A stretch of DNA of 64,000 bases from Pseudomonas sp. GD04091 (GTDB lineage: Bacteria > Pseudomonadota > Gammaproteobacteria > Pseudomonadales > Pseudomonadaceae), in NCBI RefSeq assembly GCF_029836165.1, contig NZ_JAOEBG010000009.1, positions 62,001-126,000 on the forward strand, read 5' to 3'. The position numbers and the translations under genes were made by a program. The notes beneath the pieces were generated by a model. It did not search any database. It saw only the letters and a list, made by a program, of their open reading frames with translations, and was not told the origin of the DNA. This document shows positions 48,627 to 55,316 of the stretch, one piece after another. How positions within the stretch are numbered: position 1 is the stretch's first letter; each line of letters begins with the position of its first letter.

Positions 48627-48682
48627 GTCAAAATGACACCTAACATTTATTAGTCATTATGACCAAATACAGTCATAAAGAC
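48627..48682. promoter_or_regulatory. Three NorR enhancer sites upstream of hmp
   Basis: GTCAAAATGAC (48627-48637), GTCATTATGAC (48653-48663) and GTCATAAAGAC (48672-48682) all fit the NorR consensus GT-N7-AC, the first two as perfect GTCA/TGAC dyads. Three such sites upstream of a sigma-54 promoter mirror E. coli norVW. Confidence 0.85.
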
Positions 48683-48685
48683 CCT

Positions 48686-48724
48686 GGAGCGCCTCAAGCC
48701 ATGAGGGATTGCCCGAGGCGCTCC
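48686..48724 (-). terminator. Possible terminator of the 604-residue repeat-protein gene
   Basis: Inverted repeat GGAGCGCCTC/GAGGCGCTCC with a 19-base loop lies 33 bases beyond the stop codon at 48757. Only a weak T-rich stretch (TCTTTAT) follows, directly at the NorR sites, so it may also insulate the hmp control region. Confidence 0.5.
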
Positions 48725-48756
48725 ACCGGATCTTGTACTTGCACGCAGATCAGCCA

Positions 48757-50571
48757 TTACCGCCCGACCGAGTACGTCACCGACATATCCAGCCCATCAA
48801 AAGGCAGGATGTCGGCATTGGCCACGGCAAAGGTGAAGGGGAATTGATCGAATGGCTTGATCTGCTCATGGGCAGGCGGCGTGTTGCCGGATGCTGCTGC
48901 CCAACGCAGCGTCACCACATCGCCGATACGAAGTGGAGCATTGTTGGGCACTTCGACAATCGCAGTGGCCGTATCGGACGGCAGGAAGGCATCGGCGCCA
49001 CTGCCCTGCACTTCGGCGCAAATTGGCGCAGGGTATTCCACCGCATTGGTGTCGACCACATCGTAGATGACTTCACCCGACGCCCGCTTGAGGTCGAACT
49101 GAGGGGTGAACACCGAGTAACTCAAGGTAAGCGTGCCGTTCACCAGGGGCTCCAGATAGGGCAAGCTGACCTCGAACACAAGCTCGGTGTTCTCGCCGCC
49201 AGCCGGGACTTCCAAGTCCGTTTGCCAAGTCATGCCTCCGCCCTCGCCCACGTTCCCCGTCCAGAACAACGTGACGACATCTTGCGCACGCTGCCCTGGA
49301 TACAACGGGATACGTACATGCACCACCTCTTCCGTCAGGGTGGCGAGGTCGATGACGTCATCGACGGCCTCCACCAATACAGGTGGCAGCAATGTAAGGG
49401 ATCGCCCGACAATCGAGATGGATCGTCTCCTCGATGGCCTTGGCGCGCCGCCTGAGGGTTGCGCCTCGTAGTAGACATTGGCCGAGCCGTTGACCACCAG
49501 GGCAGCGTACTCATAGGGCAGATCGAATATCTTGTCGCGGGTAACATTGATGACTCTCGGCGCCCAGTCATAAGGCACTTGCTTGCCATCGGCTTCGGCT
49601 GTCAGCCCTATCCAGTGCATGGTGACCGTGTCACCCCGCACGTAGCCGTCATAGTCTGGGAGGTAAATGGTCACATCCTGTCCATTCAACTCATCCAGGT
49701 CCAACCTGTAGGGAGGGTCTTCAGCGCCTTCGACCTCTGGCGCCTCAAGCGTATTCGGATCTTCGACCGTTACATAAGCAGGAGGCGAAGGCCGCGAGTA
49801 ATTCTGCACCCGGTCGCGGAGCTCGTAATACACCAGCAGGTTCTCGCCGCTACCACCTTCCCTGATCACATCTGCTGGTAAGTTGATGACCCATCGCTTG
49901 CCGACATCACCCTCAACGAGACGGGGCCCTACGTGGCGGACTCCGTTCCAGACCAGGGTCACTTGGTCGTCGGGTTGCATATTGTCCCAAGCATCAAGGG
50001 TGACCGTGACCGGCGTATCGTAGGTATCGATCCGCGATGGGGACACAATAGGCGCTACCAGATACTCGTTGACCGGCGTCTCCGGCCTGGGGTCCAGGCC
50101 GCCAGGAACCCGCAGGTCGATCAGCACCTCGCGATATTCCGAATAGCGGGTGTCACCGGCACTCGGATCGAAGAGTGAATAGTAGAAATAGCCAAAGAAC
50201 GGATAAGGGATATCAGCATCTGCTGGGAGATTCATAAGATCACGCGTCGCGGCGAAACTCAGCCATCCCCTGTCGATGGTGTCCTGATCCAGTTCGTAGA
50301 ATTGAATCGCCGCTTCCACCGGGTCTGCCTCGGGGGGTTGAGTGGACGGCTTGGTGGTTGTCCAGAACAGGCTGATATGGTCGCCCTGGCGAACCACATC
50401 AGGCAAGCGCGCCATCATCGGCACGACACGCTGGGGATCGAAAAGCTCGCTCCAGCCCAGGCCGTCGCGTTCGCTGCCCGGTGAGTCCATGTCGGAAATG
50501 ACCAGCGGGTTCAAGGCATCCGCCAGTGCAGTCAGCTTGAGTTGACCAAGGAATTTCTCTTCTGCGCTCAT
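48757..50571 (-). CDS. Multi-repeat protein with GD-x-(V/I)-x-L-x-W motifs, 604 residues (Ig-like fold suspected)
   Basis: An acidic protein with no signal peptide or TM segment. At least five units of roughly 90-130 residues each contain a motif such as QGDHISLFW (about 62-70), PDDQVTLVW, RGDTVTMHW, AQDVVTLFW and IGDVVTLRW, followed by β-strand-like text. The pattern suggests a string of Ig-like β-sandwiches. The same motif occurs in the 653- and 115-residue proteins nearby. ATG 50571 is chosen as the first Met after the promoter; the open frame upstream crosses the LuxR-type box. The RBS is weak (AGAA). It sits between hmp and norR and is probably driven by site B. Function unknown; a structural or export-associated role is a guess. 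Confidence 0.75.
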   Translation of the reverse strand: MSAEEKFLGQLKLTALADALNPLVISDMDSPGSERDGLGWSELFDPQRVVPMMARLPDVVRQGDHISLFWTTTKPSTQPPEADPVEAAIQFYELDQDTIDRGWLSFAATRDLMNLPADADIPYPFFGYFYYSLFDPSAGDTRYSEYREVLIDLRVPGGLDPRPETPVNEYLVAPIVSPSRIDTYDTPVTVTLDAWDNMQPDDQVTLVWNGVRHVGPRLVEGDVGKRWVINLPADVIREGGSGENLLVYYELRDRVQNYSRPSPPAYVTVEDPNTLEAPEVEGAEDPPYRLDLDELNGQDVTIYLPDYDGYVRGDTVTMHWIGLTAEADGKQVPYDWAPRVINVTRDKIFDLPYEYAALVVNGSANVYYEAQPSGGAPRPSRRRSISIVGRSLTLLPPVLVEAVDDVIDLATLTEEVVHVRIPLYPGQRAQDVVTLFWTGNVGEGGGMTWQTDLEVPAGGENTELVFEVSLPYLEPLVNGTLTLSYSVFTPQFDLKRASGEVIYDVVDTNAVEYPAPICAEVQGSGADAFLPSDTATAIVEVPNNAPLRIGDVVTLRWAAASGNTPPAHEQIKPFDQFPFTFAVANADILPFDGLDMSVTYSVGR

Positions 50572-50669
50572 GGTTGATGTTCTTCTATAGGTGGAAACGA
50601 CCGAACGCCCCATGCGTGCGGCATTGACGCCTGGGAAAAAATCATTCAGTGCCCCAATCGCGTGTCCTA

Positions 50670-50716
50670 AATCTATCCAGAAGGGGAATCGGCGTAACCT
50701 GGCATTTTTACTAGGT
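50670..50716 (-). promoter_or_regulatory. LuxR-type box (site B) and -10 of the 604-residue repeat-protein gene
   Basis: ACCTGGCATTTTTACTAGGT (plus strand 50697-50716) fits NNCT-N12-AGNN with outer arms ACCT/AGGT intact. On the minus strand TAGATT (50670-50675) follows after 21 bases, the same geometry as the sites at 46.9 and 55.2 kb. On the plus strand toward norR no -10 is found at that distance. Confidence 0.65.
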
Positions 50717-50815
50717 ACTTTTTTGGAGTTGGTACCGTTTCGGTCACACGCCTCGTATCGTCTTGACTGCGTGCCGGGGGTATAGTCGCAATGACACTCC
50801 CGATGTTTTGTCCTT

Positions 50816-52366
50816 ATGACCACCAACGCTTTACTTACCGCCCTGCTCCCCCTGGTCAGCGACCTGTCCCGCGACCTGCCTGACCAGGAGCGCTACCGCC
50901 GCCTGCTCCAGGCCATGCGCGGGCTGCTGCCTTGCGATGCCGCCGCGCTACTGCGCCTGGACGGCGAATGGCTGGTGCCGCTGGCGGTCGACGGGCTGTC
51001 GCCGGACACCCTCGGGCGACGCTTCAAGCTCAACGAACACCCACGCTTTCAGATTCTGCTCAGCCGCGCCGAACCCACCCGCTTTGCCAGCGACTCCGAA
51101 CTGCCCGACCCGTACGACGGCCTGGTCAATACCCCCGACGCCCACCTTGAGGTGCACGACTGCATGGGCTGCCCGCTGATCGTCGACGAACGCCCCTGGG
51201 GACTGTTGACCCTTGACGCCCTTACCCCAGGGCAATTCCAGAGCCTGGAGCTGGATGCCCTGCAGGCCTTCGCCAGCCTGGCCGCCGCCACCGTGACCGT
51301 GGCAGAGCGCATCGAGCACCTGGCCCTGCGCGCCGAGGACGAACATCATCGCGCCGAGGTCTACCGCCAGGCCAGCGGCCAGGGCAAGGAACTGATCGGC
51401 CAAAGCCCGCCCCACAAACGCCTTCTGGATGAAATCCGCCTGGTTGGCGGCAGTGACCTGACCGTGCTGATCACCGGCGAAACAGGCGTCGGCAAGGAGC
51501 TCGTGGCCCAAGCCCTGCATCAGGCCAGCACCCGCGCCGACAAGCCGCTGATCAGCCTCAACTGCGCCGCGCTACCCGACACCCTGGTCGAAAGCGAACT
51601 GTTCGGCCACGTGCGCGGAGCGTTCACCGGCGCCCATGGTGAACGCCGCGGCAAGTTCGAGCTGGCCAACGGCGGCACGCTGTTTCTCGATGAAGTCGGC
51701 GAACTGCCGCTGACCGTGCAGGCCAAGCTGCTGCGAGTGCTGCAGAGCGGGCAGCTGCAACGCCTGGGCTCTGACCGCGAGCACCGGGTGGACGTGCGCC
51801 TGATAGCCGCCACCAACCGCGACCTGGCCGCCGAAGTGCGCAATGGCAACTACCGCGCCGACTTCTACCACCGCCTCAGTGTATACCCACTGCAGGTCCC
51901 GCCGCTGCGCGAGCGTGGCCGCGATGTGCTGCTGCTGGCGGGCTACTTCCTCGAGCAGAACCGCTCACGCCTGGGCCTGAACAGCCTGCGCCTGAGCAGC
52001 GAAGCCCAGGCCGCGCTGCTGGCCTACGACTGGCCAGGCAATGTGCGCGAACTGGAGCATCTGATCGGCCGTTCGGCCCTCAAAGCCATGGGCCAGCACT
52101 CGGACCGGCCGCGCATCCTCACCTTGCAAGCCCGTGACCTGGACCTGCGCGCCGCAACGACCGAGGCTGTTGCGCCCTTCCCTGCCCCGCTGGCTGAGCC
52201 GTCATCGCTCGAAGGCGGCCTGCGCGAGGCCGTGGACGGCTACCAGCGCCAAGTGATCGATGCCTGCCTGCAGCGCCATCAGGACAACTGGGCCGCCGCC
52301 GCCCGCGAACTGGGCCTGGACCGCGCCAACCTCAGCCGCCTGGCGCGCCGCTTGGGCCTGCGCTAG
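50816..52366 (+). CDS. norR: Anaerobic nitric oxide reductase-type transcription regulator NorR
   Basis: A 516-residue sigma-54-dependent activator. The N-terminal GAF domain (about residues 1-170) senses NO at a non-heme iron; the ligand region [10 protein letters not shown] (His and Cys of HDC) is conserved. The AAA+ domain has Walker A GETGVGKE near residue 221, the sigma-54 contact loop [10 protein letters not shown] near residue 265, and an Arg-rich end. A Fis-type HTH is at the C terminus ([26 protein letters not shown]). Its targets here are the three sites upstream of hmp. The promoter is not clear; TTGACT and TATAGT are only 12 bases apart. Confidence 0.95.
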   Translation: MTTNALLTALLPLVSDLSRDLPDQERYRRLLQAMRGLLPCDAAALLRLDGEWLVPLAVDGLSPDTLGRRFKLNEHPRFQILLSRAEPTRFASDSELPDPYDGLVNTPDAHLEVHDCMGCPLIVDERPWGLLTLDALTPGQFQSLELDALQAFASLAAATVTVAERIEHLALRAEDEHHRAEVYRQASGQGKELIGQSPPHKRLLDEIRLVGGSDLTVLITGETGVGKELVAQALHQASTRADKPLISLNCAALPDTLVESELFGHVRGAFTGAHGERRGKFELANGGTLFLDEVGELPLTVQAKLLRVLQSGQLQRLGSDREHRVDVRLIAATNRDLAAEVRNGNYRADFYHRLSVYPLQVPPLRERGRDVLLLAGYFLEQNRSRLGLNSLRLSSEAQAALLAYDWPGNVRELEHLIGRSALKAMGQHSDRPRILTLQARDLDLRAATTEAVAPFPAPLAEPSSLEGGLREAVDGYQRQVIDACLQRHQDNWAAAARELGLDRANLSRLARRLGLR

Positions 52367-52657
52367 CGGCGCTCCTGGCAAAGGATTGCCCAGACCAGGC
52401 GGCCAAGGTGGTGGGGATTTCGCTGAACAGCCTGCAGAACAAGGCGGGAAAACGCTTCGCGAGCGAGCCGGAGTGATCGCGACGGTGGATATCAGCACAG
52501 GCGAGAAACCCCGTTTCGGCTATGCGATCAAACCGCTGACCGGGCCACGGAGTTCCTGTGCGAGCGCTAGGGCCGCGCTTGCCGATACAGAAGGGTGCCG
52601 GGCCGCACAGCGGCTGCGGCCGGCCCCTCCTTCAACGCATCGTCAGCCTCGCTTCGC
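52367..52657. other. Intergenic region with a possible regulator remnant
   Basis: About 290 bases. The first third, in another frame than norR, reads AAKVVGISLNSLQNKAGKRF and ends in TGA at 52474-52476, resembling the Fis-type HTH tail of a sigma-54 activator. It has no start of its own, so it is at best a relic. The remainder shows no RBS, terminator or credible frame. Confidence 0.35.
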
Positions 52658-53005
52658 CTAACTGACGGCTACATCGATGCCCACTAACAAAGACAACTCG
52701 CCTTCATTGACTTTGTAACCGAAGTAAGCACGTCGGTCGTTGACCACACGCAACTCTTCCACGGGGAAAGACACTTCGGTCCTTGCTTCCGGATCCGCCA
52801 CCGTGAATACCGGCTGCAGGTATTCACCTTCGCTTTGGGAACTGCCCACCCACAAGGTGATGGTGTCGCCTTCTGCGCTGTCGAAGTACGGGTTGACAAA
52901 AGTCGTCAACTTGCCGCCCTCCAGATCATCATCGGCAATACCGCTTCGCTGATCATCGCTGAAGGCGATCGGCGGTGGTGGAAACTTTCTGACCATCTGA
53001 TTCAT
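52658..53005 (-). CDS. Single-unit member of the GD-x-L-x-W repeat family, 115 residues
   Basis: A small acidic protein whose body (PPIAFSDDQRSGIADDDLEG, then NPYFDSAEGDTITLWVGSS, then RAYFGYKV) matches one unit of the 653-residue protein encoded just upstream (PPIAFTDDQLSGITESDLV, NPYLHGEAEDIIELWIGTA, RRYFAYRV). It looks like a one-domain paralogue made by partial duplication. There is no signal peptide. ATG 53005 is preferred; a GTG at 53017 is possible. It lies 90 bases after the larger gene on the same strand, so it is probably co-transcribed from the divergent LuxR-box region. Confidence 0.75.
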   Translation of the reverse strand: MNQMVRKFPPPPIAFSDDQRSGIADDDLEGGKLTTFVNPYFDSAEGDTITLWVGSSQSEGEYLQPVFTVADPEARTEVSFPVEELRVVNDRRAYFGYKVNEGELSLLVGIDVAVS

Positions 53006-53095
53006 ATTCTTTCTCACTTGAAATCTGTTGACGCAGGCGAAGTGCCGCCTGCCTGTAATTTCAAAACGTGCCTAACGTACGGCGCGCAAAACCCT

Positions 53096-55057
53096 TCACG
53101 GTAATGAGCACCCTCCGCCACCTTGGTTCATGGCGAAGTAGACATAGCGCTGGATTGCGTGGGTTCTACCGATGTCATTGGCCAATGAGTAATCCAGAAT
53201 CGCACCATTTCGGCAGATGAAGTAAGTCAGGGCATAAGGCAGGTCCACTTCGAAGTAGCCGGCATCCAGGTGCTGCTGGGTCAACGCGACATCATCCATT
53301 TTGAGCCGCGAATCTTCGATCGTGGTAAACGGCGGCGACGGCTGATTTTGATTGGGGGCGATAATACCGACAAAGTCATAACTGACTCTCGGGTTCTGGC
53401 TGATCTGGATGTTGCTGACCCCGCTCAACGGAATACGGAACGTGGTGCCGTCGATACCTCTGGCGCGGGTGATGATGTTACTGGCATTCGCTTCGGGGAA
53501 GTCCCCCTGTGCGAGCGGGTTGCCATCGCCGGGCAGCGCACCGGCCGCGGTCACCGTCACCGCCTGAGTGGGCGACCTTACCGTCACCGGTACCGGATTC
53601 GGAGTGGCGGGCAGCTGTCGGGTCACCGTGAACCAGACATCGAACACCCCGGACCCCGTCACATCGATGACCTCGGTGAACGGAATCGGAATCGAGATGT
53701 TGGCAGGTTCGTTGACCAACGTGACCGTAACCGGGGACAGCTCGGGGTCCGAGATGGATTGCCAGTGCAGCTGAATGACATCGTCGATCAGCCAGATCGG
53801 CTGGTTATCGACCCCCGGACGGGAAATGATGGCCACGGCATCAGAGCCATAATCCGGCGGTAGGATGGTGTTGTCCGGGCTGGAGCCGCACCTGATCAAG
53901 GGCGCCCGGATATTGCCATGTTCCGGCGAGTCAGGATCGGGGTCCGGATTCGGCCCGCCGGGGGTGGAGAGGTTGACCTCTACCGTGGTCGTTGGCGAAG
54001 GCGTATTCGGTTGGCCCGCACGCTCCATCCGATAGCTGACCACAATCGTGCCATCGCCCTCTGGTTGAACGACCGAGAAAGGCACCGCAAGTGTGGTCAG
54101 CGGATCATTGCCAACGTCCGCAGCGGTGAGCGGGTACGGTGGCAATGTCGTGGCGCCCCAGGTCAGGCGGATGATGTCCCCCACTGCGGCACCTGGATAA
54201 TCGGGGATCTCGACCCCGACGTCCGGGTTGGCATCGTTGTAGGTGACCAGGCCATCATCGGCCTCTGGAACCAAGGGTGCCAGCAACGCGGGCAGTTGCA
54301 GGAAGACGTCGATCCCCACCCGGGCTGAGATGCGGGCGACGTTGCCGGCCCAATCGGTGACCCGGTAGGCGAAATAGCGCCGCCCATCACCAAGCGCCAA
54401 CAGTTCGGCACGGGTAAGCAGGGCAGGCGTCGGCTGCCTTGGGTTGGTGACGTTGAACCGAGTGGGCAACCATGTGCCTGATGCTTCATCCTCGGCGGTG
54501 CCGATCCACAGCTCGATGATATCTTCCGCCTCCCCGTGCAGGTACGGGTTGATCGCCAGCGGCAGCTCATCATTGACCAGATCGCTCTCAGTGATGCCTG
54601 ACAATTGGTCGTCAGTAAAAGCAATGGGAGGCAACTCGTCACCGCCCGCTGGCCGACGGTCGAAACGCACATTAACAGGCAGACCCGAAGGTTGGCCGTC
54701 TTCGGAGATCGGATCGTAGATGCCGTAATCCAATGCGACCGTCTCGTCTGCGCCATTCACCGGAAAATCGGACACTTCATAATAGAGGGTAAACTCGGTA
54801 ACCAAAGGGTCACTGAATTCTGGATCTGCCAGTTCCAATTCCGTACCAAAAAAATCGCCATCTCGATAAAGGCGAATAAAGTCGCCCAGCCTCAAGTCCG
54901 GGCTCTTCGGAACTTTGATTTCAACATCCGCCTGCAAGTCCTTGACCGGAATAATGCCACGCGTGGCATCGCGCACGGGAACGTTCAATTGCGGGAGCGC
55001 AAGCACACGCCCGCCAAAACGTTTTTTCGCCAAGGCGAAATTAACTGGAGCATTCAT
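53096..55057 (-). CDS. Multi-repeat protein of the GD-x-L-x-W family, 653 residues
   Basis: An acidic protein without signal peptide, starting MNAPVNFALAKKRFGGRVLA. Units contain LGDFIRLYRD (about residue 60), AEDIIELWIG, VGDIIRLTWG and IDDVIQLHWQ, the same signature as the 604-residue protein. A Pro/Asp-rich hinge (GGPNPDPDPDSPEHG) divides it. The end is Gly-rich and has three Cys in the C-terminal half. ATG 55057 follows GAGGGA. It is divergent from the first pertactin-like autotransporter with a shared LuxR-type box. Function unknown; co-control with surface proteins suggests a cell-surface or extracellular role, but the route of export is not evident. Confidence 0.78.
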   Translation of the reverse strand: MNAPVNFALAKKRFGGRVLALPQLNVPVRDATRGIIPVKDLQADVEIKVPKSPDLRLGDFIRLYRDGDFFGTELELADPEFSDPLVTEFTLYYEVSDFPVNGADETVALDYGIYDPISEDGQPSGLPVNVRFDRRPAGGDELPPIAFTDDQLSGITESDLVNDELPLAINPYLHGEAEDIIELWIGTAEDEASGTWLPTRFNVTNPRQPTPALLTRAELLALGDGRRYFAYRVTDWAGNVARISARVGIDVFLQLPALLAPLVPEADDGLVTYNDANPDVGVEIPDYPGAAVGDIIRLTWGATTLPPYPLTAADVGNDPLTTLAVPFSVVQPEGDGTIVVSYRMERAGQPNTPSPTTTVEVNLSTPGGPNPDPDPDSPEHGNIRAPLIRCGSSPDNTILPPDYGSDAVAIISRPGVDNQPIWLIDDVIQLHWQSISDPELSPVTVTLVNEPANISIPIPFTEVIDVTGSGVFDVWFTVTRQLPATPNPVPVTVRSPTQAVTVTAAGALPGDGNPLAQGDFPEANASNIITRARGIDGTTFRIPLSGVSNIQISQNPRVSYDFVGIIAPNQNQPSPPFTTIEDSRLKMDDVALTQQHLDAGYFEVDLPYALTYFICRNGAILDYSLANDIGRTHAIQRYVYFAMNQGGGGCSLP

Positions 55058-55173
55058 TATATATTCCCTCGGAAACTTGATACCTATCAACTCTGAATCA
55101 GCTTACGCCAATTCAATAAAATCCACTTCCAAACACCCTCTGCAATTCGATGCACCTTGAACAATGCAGATTT

Positions 55174-55246
55174 AATTTAGGTCAGTTCCCAAGGGCTGTA
55201 ACCTAGCATTTTTGCTAGGTGCGCCCGCTCCCTGTCTACGTATAGT
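55174..55246. promoter_or_regulatory. Perfect LuxR-type box (site A) with divergent promoters
   Basis: ACCTAGCATTTTTGCTAGGT at 55201-55220 has perfect 8-base arms around TTTT and the NNCT-N12-AGNN form. To the right TATAGT (55241-55246) follows after 20 bases, so the box is centred at about -42.5 of the autotransporter promoter. To the left TAAATT (minus strand, 55174-55179) follows after 21 bases, serving the 653-residue repeat-protein gene. Confidence 0.75.
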
Positions 55247-55316
55247 GGAAGTCTGTGTACCTGCTTCCGCCATGCCATATCGCTCACTGACAAGAACCAA
55301 TAGGGAAGTACAACCA

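Noticed and set aside
48757..50571. RTX or large adhesin identity for the 604-residue repeat protein
   Set aside because: No GGxGxDxLx nonapeptide repeats, no retention module and no type I secretion genes nearby.
50763..50786. TTGACT and TATAGT upstream of norR as a sigma-70 promoter
   Set aside because: The spacing is only 12 bases instead of about 17, so they cannot act together. TATAGT alone may still be a -10 element.
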